Positions 15,923 to 24,815 of a stretch of DNA of 64,000 nt are shown here, one piece after another (position 1 is the first letter of the stretch; every line of letters starts with the position of its first letter). Where the stretch lies: the NCBI GenBank assembly GCA_947478725.1, contig CANJWZ010000007.1:52678-116677 (forward strand). Direction: 5' to 3'. The DNA comes from Comamonadaceae bacterium. Its GTDB lineage: Bacteria; Pseudomonadota; Gammaproteobacteria; Burkholderiales; Burkholderiaceae_C. Under the pieces are notes generated by a model. That model worked only from the letters and a program-made list of their open reading frames with translations. It did no database searches and had not been told where the DNA came from. A program made the position numbers and the translations under genes.

Positions 15923-17287
15923 TCAAGCCGCTGCACCCAGCAGGTGGCCAACTTTCTTGCACTGGGCAATACCCCACAGTGCATCAATGGCGCGTGTCAT
16001 TTCAGGCGGCGTCGCGCCGTGGCTGAAAGCGGCCAGCCGCTGTGCCTTGGCGGTGATCTCTTCGCGGCTCAGGGTATTGCCAGGATCGCCCTTGGGCTCG
16101 TCCACCCGGCCCTGCAACACGCGGCCATCAGTGGTCGTCACGGTGACCTTGCCAATCCAGCGGCGCGGGTAGGCGGCATCAACCTCGGCATCCAGAACCA
16201 TCTCGACACGCGCACACAAAGCCGTGGTGACCTCGGCGTTGAAGTGCTGGTCAAACTCGACCAGCCCGGCATGGCCAAAGCGCGCCACCAGACCCAGCAC
16301 TGTTCCCATTGAAAATTTACTTTGGTGCGCGGTAGCAGGGTTCACCACCGGCCCCAGCACATCAATCGCGGCCTGATGCACATGAGTGACCACGCGCGCC
16401 AGGTCTTGCGCCTGCAAGTGGTGCGCCTGCATGACCTGTAGCAAGGCGTCTGCCGCTGGATGGGTGTGGCGGCATGAAGCATGAAACTTGAACGAGGTTT
16501 CAATGGTGGCCCAGCGCGTGCCCAACCCATCGGTCAGCCTCGACGGGTCGGCATCACTGGACATGCCAGCGGCCATGCCTTGCGGGCCTTCAAGTATTTG
16601 CGCCGCACCGGTAAAGCCATCACGCGCCAGACAGGCCGACATCAAACCCGCAGCCACCGCGTGCGCAGCATGCAGCTGCTTTGAATCTGCAGCCGTGCGC
16701 AAGAACTCCCACAGCCCCGCCGACTGCGTGCCAGCCGAGCCCAGCGCGTGCTGCATTTGCGCCGCGTTCAGCCCCAGCAAGCTGCCCACGGCGGCGGCGG
16801 CTGCCAGCGTACCCGCCGTACCAGTGGTGTGAAACACCTTGTAATGCGACCGACCCAAAAACTCCCCTACCCGAATGCCCACCTCATAGCCCGCCACCGC
16901 CGCCGTCAGCAGTTGCTGGCCGCTGCTGCCCCGCGTTTGCGCCATCGCCAGCGCCGCCGGAAACACCGCCGTGGCTGGGTGAAATACTGAGCCGTTGTGC
17001 ACGTCATCCTGCTCTGCGACATGCGAAGCGGCGGCATTGGCCATGGCGGCAAAGTAGGCACTGCTGCTGCTGCGGTTGATGAGCACTTCACACGCGCCGA
17101 CCGACGGCCCCATGCTGGCGACAAAGCGGGCGATGCTTTCAACCGGTCGTGCACCCTTGCCCGCCAGCGCAGAGCCAAACCAGTCGACCAGCAGGTCTTC
17201 GGTTCTGCGGATGACCGGTGTCGGGATGGCATCGAAGCGCAGGGCTGCGGCAAAGGCAGCGAGTTGTGCGGTAGGACTGGTTTGCAT
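15923..17287 (-). CDS. MmgE/PrpD family protein
   Basis: A 454-residue protein of the methylcitrate dehydratase/cis-aconitate decarboxylase/iminodisuccinate epimerase superfamily. Recognisable parts are 'DWFGSALAGKGARPVESI', 'AASHVAEQDDVHNGSVFHP' (active-site region with the conserved D-D and His), 'GYEVGIRVGEFLGRSHY' and 'KFHASCRHTHPAADAL' with the conserved His/Cys pocket. It lies 30 bp after the CoA-transferase gene in the same direction, so the two are probably co-transcribed. It is clearly different from the MmgE/PrpD protein at 2.8 kb. The substrate is unknown. Confidence 0.9.
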   Translation of the reverse strand: MQTSPTAQLAAFAAALRFDAIPTPVIRRTEDLLVDWFGSALAGKGARPVESIARFVASMGPSVGACEVLINRSSSSAYFAAMANAAASHVAEQDDVHNGSVFHPATAVFPAALAMAQTRGSSGQQLLTAAVAGYEVGIRVGEFLGRSHYKVFHTTGTAGTLAAAAAVGSLLGLNAAQMQHALGSAGTQSAGLWEFLRTAADSKQLHAAHAVAAGLMSACLARDGFTGAAQILEGPQGMAAGMSSDADPSRLTDGLGTRWATIETSFKFHASCRHTHPAADALLQVMQAHHLQAQDLARVVTHVHQAAIDVLGPVVNPATAHQSKFSMGTVLGLVARFGHAGLVEFDQHFNAEVTTALCARVEMVLDAEVDAAYPRRWIGKVTVTTTDGRVLQGRVDEPKGDPGNTLSREEITAKAQRLAAFSHGATPPEMTRAIDALWGIAQCKKVGHLLGAAA

Positions 17288-17317
17288 GGTGGACAGTGGA
17301 TGTTTGATGGATAAATA

Positions 17318-18517
17318 TTAAATGGCGCCGGCCTGCTGCAACGCGGCAATGTCAGCCTCGCCCTGCCCCAGCTCACGCAAGATGGCCTGAGTGTGCTGGC
17401 CGACAGCAGGTACCGCGTCCATGCGGTAGTCAAAGCTGCTGATCCGACCCGGCGGCAGCAGCGCCGGGATGTTGCCTGCGGGCGTTGCCACCGCGCGCCA
17501 GCGCTCACGCGCCTGAAGTTGCGGATGCGCCCAGACGCCGGCCATCGTGTTCATGCGCGCGTTGGCAATTTGCGCTTGATCAAGCTTGGCCAACACCTGC
17601 GCTGTGCTCAGGCTGGCAAAGGTGTTCAAAATGATGGCCTCCAGAGCATCGCGGTTGGCATTTCGCCGCGCATTGCTGTCAAAGCGCAGGTCTTTGGCCA
17701 GCGCAGGTTGCGCCAACACAACGCCGCAAAACAGCTGCCACTCGCGTTCATTTTGCAGGCCCAACATCACGGTGCCACCATCACCTGCGGCAAACGGGCC
17801 ATAGGGGTAAATGGTGGCATGAGCCGCTGCACTGCGCGGCGGCGGCGCAGCGCCTTCATAGGCGTAGTACAGGGGGAAACCCATCCACTCGGTCAAGGCT
17901 TCAAGCATGGAGATGTCAATGTGCGAGCCCTTGCCGGTACCGCCGCGTTTGTCACGCTGCATCAGCGCCGCCAAAATGCTGCTGTAGGCATACATGCCGG
18001 CGGCAATGTCAGCAATCGAGTTGCCAGCCTTGCTAGGGTCTGCATCGGTGCCAGTCACCGACAAAAACCCGGCTTCGCTTTGGATCAACAGGTCATAGGC
18101 TTTTTTATCGCGGTAAGGACCGTTATCACCGTAGCCAGAAATATCGCAAACAATCAGTTCCGGATGCGCGGTATTCAGGTCGGCAAAACCCAAGCCCATG
18201 CGCGCAGCTGCGCCAGGCGCCAGGTTTTGCACCAGCACATCAGCGCCGCGTATCAACTGCTTGAGCACAGCCAGAGCGGCGGGCTGCTTCAGGTCCAGCG
18301 TCAGGCTTTCTTTGGATCGGTTGACCCAGACAAAGTGTGATGCCATGCCGTCCACCCGCGTGTCGTAAGCGCGTGCAAAGTCGCCAACGCCCGGGCGCTC
18401 GATCTTGATGACGCGCGCGCCCAGGTCAGCCAGTTGGCGGGTACAAAAAGGCGCAGCAATCGCGTGTTCCAAAGAGACGACGGTGATGCCGTCCAGCGGT
18501 CTTGTTTGTTGGCTCAT
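17318..18517 (-). CDS. CaiB/BaiF family (class III) CoA-transferase
   Basis: A 399-residue class III CoA-transferase. Seen in order: 'LDGITVVSLEHAIAAPFC', 'LADLGARVIKIERPGVGD' (with a following Asp-Phe region), 'NRSKESLTLDLKQP' and 'LVQNLAPGAAARMGLGF', then 'VTGTDADPSKAGNSIADI' containing a catalytic-type acid. It would move CoA from a donor thioester to a carboxylic acid. The start is ATG 18517 (GAGG upstream), because the track start is TTG. An 'SVTG..' type and an intact C-terminus suggest it is functional. Confidence 0.93.
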   Translation of the reverse strand: MSQQTRPLDGITVVSLEHAIAAPFCTRQLADLGARVIKIERPGVGDFARAYDTRVDGMASHFVWVNRSKESLTLDLKQPAALAVLKQLIRGADVLVQNLAPGAAARMGLGFADLNTAHPELIVCDISGYGDNGPYRDKKAYDLLIQSEAGFLSVTGTDADPSKAGNSIADIAAGMYAYSSILAALMQRDKRGGTGKGSHIDISMLEALTEWMGFPLYYAYEGAAPPPRSAAAHATIYPYGPFAAGDGGTVMLGLQNEREWQLFCGVVLAQPALAKDLRFDSNARRNANRDALEAIILNTFASLSTAQVLAKLDQAQIANARMNTMAGVWAHPQLQARERWRAVATPAGNIPALLPPGRISSFDYRMDAVPAVGQHTQAILRELGQGEADIAALQQAGAI

Positions 18518-18557
18518 CAAAATGACCTCGGCAGCCCAAGCAAATGCTCGGCCACAT

Positions 18558-18567
18558 GGGGGGGGGG
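18558..18567. other. Ten-base G homopolymer in a gene-free spacer
   Basis: Ten consecutive G residues lie 40 bp upstream of the CoA-transferase start and next to the phosphatase-gene relic. Such a tract is prone to slipped-strand change, but it lies outside any intact reading frame. It could also be a sequencing artefact. Confidence 0.5.
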
Positions 18568-18574
18568 AAATCAG

Positions 18575-18625
18575 GGTGTTGTAGACCAGCGCATCGGCTT
18601 GAAGGTTGCGCCATTCATTGCCGAT
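18575..18625 (-). pseudogene. Relic of a phosphatase gene similar to the one at 13014-14699
   Basis: On the minus strand this stretch reads 'IGNEWRNLQADALVYNT', against 'IGNEWRNPETGAPVYNT' in the intact phosphatase. Two blocks are identical at the nucleotide level, 22 bases (18604-18625 and 14351-14372) and 13 bases (18575-18587 and 14322-14334), and the gap between them is 16 bases in both places. No start, stop or other part of the gene is recognisable nearby. It looks like a remnant of a lost paralogue or of a local rearrangement. Confidence 0.65.
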
Positions 18626-18655
18626 GACAGCGGGATGGCGCCGGAAATACTATTT

Positions 18656-19633
18656 TCAGGCATCCGCCTTGACCTTGGCCTGCTGGGCCACCAGCGCCCA
18701 CTTTTGCTGCTCGGTCTTGATGAATGCGGCAAACTTTTCCGTGCTGCCGCCGCCGTCTTCTGCGCCATATTGCTCCATTTTTTCCTGGACATCAGGCATG
18801 GCCAGCACCTTGTTGATGTCTTCGTTCATGCGCTGCACCATGGCCGGCGGCATTTTGGACGGGCCCATCAGGCCGTACCAGACGGTGGCTTCAAAGCCCG
18901 GAAAGCCTGACTCGTCCATGGTGGGCACCGTGGGGTGGCCTTTGGCGCGCTTCAGGCGGGTTTGGGCCATGGCGATCGCTTTGCCGCTTTTAACGTGGGG
19001 AGTAGCCGATGTCATGGTTTCAAAGCAGTAATTGACCTGGCCGCCAATCAAGTCCACCAGCGCCGGGCCAGAACCACGGTATGGGATGTGCAGCGCAAAA
19101 ATCTTGGCCTGGAGTTTGAACATTTCCAGCGCAAAATGCTGGGCCGAACCGCCACCGGCTGACGCAAAACTGATTTGACCCGGCTTGGCATTGCACAGCG
19201 CTACCAGGTCTTTGACGGTTTTAGCGGGCTGGTCCACGTTGCAGATCAGCATGTTGGGCGTGATGCCCACCATGCTGATAGGCGCAAAGTCTCGCTCGGC
19301 GTTGTAGCCCAGCTTGATGCCCAATGCGGGGGCCAAGGCATGGCTGTTGATGTGCGCCATCAGCAGCGTGTTCCCGTCACCCGGCTGCTTGGCCACGAAG
19401 TCAGCCGCAATCACGCCGGCTGCACCGGCTTTGTTTTCAATGATGACCGAGGTGTTCCACAACACGGACAGTTTTTGACCGACCACACGGGCCAGCGCGT
19501 CCGTGCCACCCCCCGGCGGGAAACCCACAATGATGCGCACCGGGCCAGCAGGCAGGGTTTGCGCCCTGAGCATGGGTGAGGCCACGGTGGCTGCTGTGGC
19601 GATCAGGCCCGTCACGAGTGTTCTGCGTTGCAT
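18656..19633 (-). CDS. Bug-family tripartite tricarboxylate transporter substrate-binding protein
   Basis: A 325-residue receptor starting 'QRRTLVTGLIATAATV' with a signal peptide that ends near 'LRAQTLP'. The Bug motifs are 'IIVGFPPGGGTDALARV' and 'IPYRGSGPALVDLIGGQV'. The family binds organic acids in the periplasm. It is 26 bp downstream of the aminotransferase gene, so the two are probably co-transcribed. It is only distantly similar to the Bug protein at 14.8 kb, so the cluster may bring in two related acids. Confidence 0.93.
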   Translation of the reverse strand: MQRRTLVTGLIATAATVASPMLRAQTLPAGPVRIIVGFPPGGGTDALARVVGQKLSVLWNTSVIIENKAGAAGVIAADFVAKQPGDGNTLLMAHINSHALAPALGIKLGYNAERDFAPISMVGITPNMLICNVDQPAKTVKDLVALCNAKPGQISFASAGGGSAQHFALEMFKLQAKIFALHIPYRGSGPALVDLIGGQVNYCFETMTSATPHVKSGKAIAMAQTRLKRAKGHPTVPTMDESGFPGFEATVWYGLMGPSKMPPAMVQRMNEDINKVLAMPDVQEKMEQYGAEDGGGSTEKFAAFIKTEQQKWALVAQQAKVKADA

Positions 19634-19659
19634 GTTTTGTCTCCGGTATGTTTAAGTGT

Positions 19660-20880
19660 TCAGGCGGCTTTGCGTTCAAGCACCGTGGCTGCATGACTCG
19701 AAAAGTAATCCATCGCCGCCTGCACGCCCGAGCCAGCCAGCTTGACACCTGCCAGCTTCAAACCCATTTCGCAACCCGCCAAGGCAGCCATCAACGTCAG
19801 GTCGTTGCAGTCACCCAAATGGCCAATGCGAAACATCTTGCCCTTGACCTTGCCCAAGCCCGTGCCCAATGAACAATCAAAGCGCTCATAAATAATTTTG
19901 CGCACGGCATCAGCGTCCAACCCTTCAGGCATCATCACCCCCGTCAGTACGGGTGAATACACCGCCGGATCAGCACACTGGATGTGCAGGCCCCAGGCTT
20001 TGACGGCGGAGCGCACGCCTTCAGCCCAGCGATGGTGGCGGGCAAACACGGCGTCAAGCCCGTGTTCCAGCAGCATGTCGCAGGCCTCGCTCAAGGCATA
20101 CAGCAAATTGGTGTTGGGGGTGGACGGCCAATAGCCGGTCTTGTTCATCTCGATGATCTCGTCCCAGGCCCAGAAAGATTTGGGCAGCGTGGCTTTCTTG
20201 CTGGCTTCAACGGCTTTGGCAGACACCGCATTAAAGCTGATGCCGGGCGGCAGCATCAGCCCTTTTTGCGAGCCACTGATGCTCACGTCAACGCCCCAGG
20301 CGTCGTGGCAATAGTCGGCCGACGCCAAACCTGAAATCGTGTCAACCAGCAGCAGCGCGGGGTGTTTGGCTGCATCTATCGCCTTGCGTACTGCGGCGAT
20401 GTTGCTGGTCACGCCGGTGGATGTCTCGTTGTGCACCACGCACACGGCGCGAATGGCATGGGCCGTGTCAGCCTTCAAGCGCTCTTCAATCAAATGGGCC
20501 TGTACGCCATGGCGCCACACCTCGCTGCCTGGATAGCTCATCACTTCAGCCTTCAGGCCCAGACGGGTGGCTAGCTTTTGCCACAGCCAGGCAAAGTGGC
20601 CGGTCTCGTACATCAGCACATGGTCGCCAGCACTCAGCGTGTTGACGAGTGCCGCCTCCCACGCGCCCGTGCCGGATGCCGGGTAAATGATGACGGGCTG
20701 GGTGGTTTTGAAGATTTTTTTAACGTCCGCCAACACCTTCAAACCCAGGGCCGCAAACTCGGGGCCCCGGTGGTCGATGGTGGGGTAACTCAGGGCCCGC
20801 AAAACGCGGTCTGGCACCGGCGATGGACCGGGGATTTGCAAAAAATGGCGGCCTGTGGGGTGAAAGTCAAGCGTCAACAT
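19660..20880 (-). CDS. Class V aminotransferase, serine/alanine-glyoxylate type
   Basis: A 406-residue PLP enzyme starting at ATG 20880 with GGAG upstream. 'FLQIPGPSPVPDRVLRAL' opens the family; 'YPASGTGAWEAALVN' contacts the cofactor phosphate, 'HNETSTGV' and 'SGSQKGLMLPPG' (Schiff-base Lys) follow. This pattern is that of serine-glyoxylate/alanine-glyoxylate aminotransferases, which convert glyoxylate to glycine. Being divergent from a 2-hydroxyacid dehydrogenase that could make glyoxylate from glycolate fits this role. The promoter region carries the paired candidate GntR sites. Confidence 0.9.
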   Translation of the reverse strand: MLTLDFHPTGRHFLQIPGPSPVPDRVLRALSYPTIDHRGPEFAALGLKVLADVKKIFKTTQPVIIYPASGTGAWEAALVNTLSAGDHVLMYETGHFAWLWQKLATRLGLKAEVMSYPGSEVWRHGVQAHLIEERLKADTAHAIRAVCVVHNETSTGVTSNIAAVRKAIDAAKHPALLLVDTISGLASADYCHDAWGVDVSISGSQKGLMLPPGISFNAVSAKAVEASKKATLPKSFWAWDEIIEMNKTGYWPSTPNTNLLYALSEACDMLLEHGLDAVFARHHRWAEGVRSAVKAWGLHIQCADPAVYSPVLTGVMMPEGLDADAVRKIIYERFDCSLGTGLGKVKGKMFRIGHLGDCNDLTLMAALAGCEMGLKLAGVKLAGSGVQAAMDYFSSHAATVLERKAA

Positions 20881-20911
20881 AAAACCCTTCTCCATGAAAT
20901 TATGGCTATTT

Positions 20912-20924
20912 TTTGCATACAAAA
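20912..20924 (+). promoter_or_regulatory. Candidate GntR operator O1
   Basis: TTTGCATACAAAA, identical to the site at 20986-20998. It lies 32 bp upstream of the aminotransferase start codon. The ATGCAAAA/TTTTGTAT-like dyad is in the style of FadR/VanR-type GntR sites. Recognition by the adjacent regulator is inferred from position. Confidence 0.6.
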
Positions 20925-20985
20925 GTTATTTGTCAATACCTTTAAGGTTTTTTCTCGCAATAAAAGTCATTTGACAGTCATTTAA

Positions 20986-20998
20986 TTTGCATACAAAA
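20986..20998 (+). promoter_or_regulatory. Candidate GntR operator O2
   Basis: Second exact copy of TTTGCATACAAAA, ending 7 bp before the gntR start codon and 74 bp from O1. Binding here would block expression of the regulator and the dehydrogenase gene that overlaps it. Confidence 0.6.
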
Positions 20999-21005
20999 TT
21001 AGTTG

Positions 21006-21719
21006 ATGACCGCCGACATCATCGCCATCCCCAGAGCCGCCCTGCATGAACAAGTCGCCCACCGCCTGCGCCAGATGCTGGTGGAAAACCGCATCCCGCC
21101 CGGTGCCAAGCTGAACGAGCGGGAGTTGAGCGGCGTGCTGAATGTGTCGCGCACCCCCCTGCGCGAAGCCATCAAAATGCTGGCGGCGGAAGGCCTCGTT
21201 GAGCTGCTGCCCAACCGGGGCGCCATTGCCGTGCAACTGACAGAGCTGGATGTGCGCAATACCTTTGAGGTGATGGCCGGACTGGAGGCGCAGTCGGGTG
21301 AACTGGCAGCCCAGCGCATCACAGACGGCGAGCTGGCCGAGATCAAAGCCATGCACTACGAAATGCTGGCGGCCTACACGCGGCAGGACTTGCCGGCTTA
21401 TTACCGCTTGAACGCCGCCATTCACAACGCCATCAACATGGCAGCCAAAAACCCGGTGCTCACGCTGACATACAGCCAAGTCAATGCACGCTTGCAGGCG
21501 CTGCGCTTCAGATCAAACCAGGACGGTGAGAAGTGGAAGGCAGCCGTCAAAGAGCACGAGCAAATGATCAGCGCGCTGACCGCCAGAGATGCGGTCGCGA
21601 TGCGCGCCGTGCTGATGAGCCACTTGATCAACAAGCGTGACGTCGTGATTGACCAGTTGCGCGCCATAACAACGACAGCTACGACAGCCACGACAGCTAC
21701 CGCAAGCCTAAAAGCATGA
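21006..21719 (+). CDS. GntR family transcriptional regulator, FCD (FadR) type
   Basis: A 237-residue regulator starting at ATG 21006 (the track start is TTG). The winged helix has 'ALHEQVAHRLRQMLVE', 'GAKLNERELSGVLNVSRTPL' and 'REAIKMLAAEGLVELLPNRG'. The FCD ligand domain shows the Asp and His metal ligands in 'YRLNAAIHNAI' and 'VKEHEQMISAL'. Members of this branch usually respond to 2-hydroxy or 2-oxo acids. A Thr-Ala-rich tail near the C-terminus is encoded by a short tandem repeat (21660-21700). It overlaps the dehydrogenase gene by 4 bp. Confidence 0.93.
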   Translation: MTADIIAIPRAALHEQVAHRLRQMLVENRIPPGAKLNERELSGVLNVSRTPLREAIKMLAAEGLVELLPNRGAIAVQLTELDVRNTFEVMAGLEAQSGELAAQRITDGELAEIKAMHYEMLAAYTRQDLPAYYRLNAAIHNAINMAAKNPVLTLTYSQVNARLQALRFRSNQDGEKWKAAVKEHEQMISALTARDAVAMRAVLMSHLINKRDVVIDQLRAITTTATTATTATASLKA

Positions 21720-24700
21720 ACGCCCCCCTGCCCTTGAACGTCATTCGCGACAGTGCCAACGCCTACGACGATGTCGCGCGAACCAGCAACGAGGTCGCCG
21801 GCCAACTGGCCAAACACCTGGCGTCGCAAACGCAAGGCCAAGTCCTGTTCTCAAGCGCAGACAAAGGCCGCTACGCCACCGATGCGTCGATCTACCAGGT
21901 CATGCCCGTTGGCGTGTTTGTACCGCGCACGACTGAAGACGTTAAAACCGCCCTGGACATTTGCCGTGACCTGAACGTGCCTATCGTTGCGCGTGGCGGC
22001 GGTACCAGCCAGTGCGGGCAAACTGTGGGTGCGGGCCTGGTCATCGACCACAGCCAGCACTTGCGCAATATGTTGAACCTGGATGTTGACGAGCGCACAG
22101 CCGTCGTCGAACCCGGCATCGTGCTGGACCACCTGAACGCAGCGCTGAAAAAACACGGCCTGTGGTACCCGGTGGATGTGTCCACCGGCGCGCAGGCCAC
22201 GCTGGGCGGCATGGCGGGCAACAACTCTTGCGGCAGCCGCAGCATTGCCTACGGCAACATGGTGCACAACGTGCTGGGGGCCAGCGTGTGGCGTTCTGAC
22301 GGCGAACTGCTGGATCTGGGGCGCTATGAAAATGCGAGCGGACCGGCTCGCGCTCTGGGCGACTACGTCAAAACACTGTCTGATGAACTGAGACCAGAAC
22401 TGCAAGCGCATTGGCCCAAAGTGTTGCGCCGCGTGGCCGGCTACAACCTGGACATCTTCAACAACCAGAACGAAAAGCCGTACACACAAGACGGTTCAGT
22501 GAACCTGGCGCACCTGCTGGTCGGCAGCGAAGGCACGCTGGGTTTGACGAAATCACTCACCTTGAAATTGAGCGAGCTGCCGCGCACCAAGGTGCTGGGC
22601 GTGGTGAACTTCCCGACCTTTCACAAGGCGATGGATTCGGCGCAACACATCGTGAAGCTAGGAAACGCGAACGGACACAGCGATGTGTCCGGGGCCATGC
22701 TCACAGCTGTTGAGCTGGTCGACCGAACCATGATCGAGCTGTCCCTGCAAAACCCGGCTTTTGCGACAACGGTGCGCACCGCGCTGATTGGCAAACCTGA
22801 CGCGATTTTGCTGGTCGAATTTTCAGGTTCATCCAAGGCTGGTTTGATGCCAAAAATCAAACAGCTGGTGGAACTGATGGGCGACCTTGGCTTGCCCGGT
22901 TCGGTGGTAGAAATGATTGACGACGCGCCGCAAAAAAACCTGTGGGAAGTGCGCAAGGCCGGTCTGAACATCATGATGAGCCTCAAAGGTGACGGCAAAC
23001 CGGTCAGCTTTATTGAAGACTGCGCGGTGCCGCTGGAGCACCTGGCCGACTACACCGACGGACTGACCGAGGTGTTCAAAAAATACGGCAGCAAAGGCAC
23101 TTGGTATGCGCACGCCTCGGTAGGTACGCTGCATGTTCGTCCCATTTTGGACATGCGCCAGGGCGGGGTCAATGGGGGCGCAGCCAAGATGCGGGCGATT
23201 GCTGAAGAAGCATCAGCGTTGGTACGCAAATACAAGGGCGCTTACAGCGGCGAGCATGGCGACGGCCTGTGCCGGGGTGAATGGATCAAATGGCAGTTTG
23301 GCCCAAAGATCAACGAGGCCTTTGGCAAGATCAAAAACCACTTGGACCCGATCAACCTGCTCAGCCCACAGCGCATCATCAATCCACCACGCATGGACGA
23401 CACGCGCCTGATGCGCTTTGCGCCCAGCTACAAAGTCATCCCGATCACGACTGCGCTCGACTGGAGCGCGTGGAACGTGCAAAACGACCCAGTGACAGAA
23501 CAAACCAGTGCGCCTGGCACAGGCGGCGACGCGGCGCAGGGCTTTGCCAAAGCGGTGGAGATGTGCAACAACAACGGCCACTGCCGCAAGTTTGACGCGG
23601 GCACCATGTGCCCCAGCTACCGGGTGACGCGGGATGAAAAAGACTCGACACGCGGACGAGCCAATACGCTGCGGCTGGCGTTGTCTGGGCAATTGGAGGG
23701 TGACGTTGACGAAGCTGTCATTGAAGCGCTAGACCTGTGCGTCGGCTGCAAAGGTTGCAAGCGCGACTGCCCCACCGGCGTGGACATGGCCAAAATGAAG
23801 GTCGAGTTTTTGGATCATTACAAAGCAAAGCATGGCCACACATTCAAAGACAAGCTGGTGGCCTACCTGCCCGACTACGCGCCATTGGCCAGCCGCTTTG
23901 CACCGCTGCTGAATTTGCGCGACAAAATTCCAGGCCTGGCCGCTTTGAGCGAAAAATGGCTGGGTTTGTCCAGCAAACGCACCTTGCCGCAATGGCAAAC
24001 CAAGACGTTTTTCAACTCGGGTGTCAAAACCGCCAGCCGCGAGCAAGTACTTGCTGCCGCCAAACCGGTGGTGCTGTTCGTCGATACCTTCAACGGTTAT
24101 TTTGAATCTGACAATGCCCTTTCGGCCATCAACGTGCTGCAAGCCGCTGGCTACACCGTCCATGTCGCCAGTAAATCAGCCCCTGATGGCAAGGCACTTT
24201 GCTGCGGCCGTACCTACCTGGCCAGCGGCATGGTGGACCAAGCCAAGGTCAAGGCTGGCGAGCTGGTCAACGCCCTGCTGCCCTTCGCAGCCAAGGGCAT
24301 CGCCATCGTCGGCCTGGAGCCTTCGTGCCTGCTGACCCTGCGCGACGAAACGCTGGTGATGGGTTTGGGTGTAGCCGCACAAACAGTCAGCCAGCATGCG
24401 CTCTTGCTGGAAGAGTTTTTGGCACGAGAGGCGGCGGCCGGCAAGCTGGAAGCACTCAAGGCAAAACTCAAACCGGCAACGCAGCCCATCCTGCTGCACG
24501 GCCACTGCCACCAAAAAGCCTTCGCTGCGGTCAGCCCCATCATCGATGTGCTCAGGCTCATCCCCGGCGCACAACCCGAGTTGATTGAATCGAGCTGCTG
24601 CGGCATGGCAGGCAGCTTTGGCTACGAGGCAGCGCACTACGAGGTGTCTATGCAAATGGCTGAACTGAGCTTGCTGCCGGCAGTGCGCCAGCAGCCCCAT

Positions 24701-24805
24701 GCCATCGTGGTGGCAGACGGCACCAGTTGCCGCCATCAAATCAGGGACGGCGCGCAGCGCGAGGCCGTCCATGTGGCTGTTTTACTGGCCAAGCAGCTGA
24801 CGTGA
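21716..24805 (+). CDS. Fused FAD-binding and Fe-S oxidoreductase (D-2-hydroxyacid dehydrogenase, GlcD-GlcF-like)
   Basis: A 1029-residue fusion. Residues about 60-280 are a PCMH-type FAD domain ('VARGGGTSQCGQTVG', 'LGGMAGNNSCGSRSI'), followed by the FAD-oxidase C-terminal domain with 'HGDGLCRGEWIKW'. From about 620 there is a ferredoxin part, with 'CNNNGHCRKF', 'TMCPSYR' and 'CVGCKGCKRDCP'. Two CCG-like modules follow ('LCCGRTYLASG', 'SCCGMAGSFGYE'). Such proteins oxidise D-lactate, glycolate or D-2-hydroxyglutarate and pass electrons to the quinone pool. The ATGA overlap with gntR and the neighbouring glyoxylate aminotransferase make glycolate or a similar acid a good guess. Confidence 0.9.
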   Translation: MNAPLPLNVIRDSANAYDDVARTSNEVAGQLAKHLASQTQGQVLFSSADKGRYATDASIYQVMPVGVFVPRTTEDVKTALDICRDLNVPIVARGGGTSQCGQTVGAGLVIDHSQHLRNMLNLDVDERTAVVEPGIVLDHLNAALKKHGLWYPVDVSTGAQATLGGMAGNNSCGSRSIAYGNMVHNVLGASVWRSDGELLDLGRYENASGPARALGDYVKTLSDELRPELQAHWPKVLRRVAGYNLDIFNNQNEKPYTQDGSVNLAHLLVGSEGTLGLTKSLTLKLSELPRTKVLGVVNFPTFHKAMDSAQHIVKLGNANGHSDVSGAMLTAVELVDRTMIELSLQNPAFATTVRTALIGKPDAILLVEFSGSSKAGLMPKIKQLVELMGDLGLPGSVVEMIDDAPQKNLWEVRKAGLNIMMSLKGDGKPVSFIEDCAVPLEHLADYTDGLTEVFKKYGSKGTWYAHASVGTLHVRPILDMRQGGVNGGAAKMRAIAEEASALVRKYKGAYSGEHGDGLCRGEWIKWQFGPKINEAFGKIKNHLDPINLLSPQRIINPPRMDDTRLMRFAPSYKVIPITTALDWSAWNVQNDPVTEQTSAPGTGGDAAQGFAKAVEMCNNNGHCRKFDAGTMCPSYRVTRDEKDSTRGRANTLRLALSGQLEGDVDEAVIEALDLCVGCKGCKRDCPTGVDMAKMKVEFLDHYKAKHGHTFKDKLVAYLPDYAPLASRFAPLLNLRDKIPGLAALSEKWLGLSSKRTLPQWQTKTFFNSGVKTASREQVLAAAKPVVLFVDTFNGYFESDNALSAINVLQAAGYTVHVASKSAPDGKALCCGRTYLASGMVDQAKVKAGELVNALLPFAAKGIAIVGLEPSCLLTLRDETLVMGLGVAAQTVSQHALLLEEFLAREAAAGKLEALKAKLKPATQPILLHGHCHQKAFAAVSPIIDVLRLIPGAQPELIESSCCGMAGSFGYEAAHYEVSMQMAELSLLPAVRQQPHAIVVADGTSCRHQIRDGAQREAVHVAVLLAKQLT

Positions 24806-24815
24806 GTCTGCTTTA

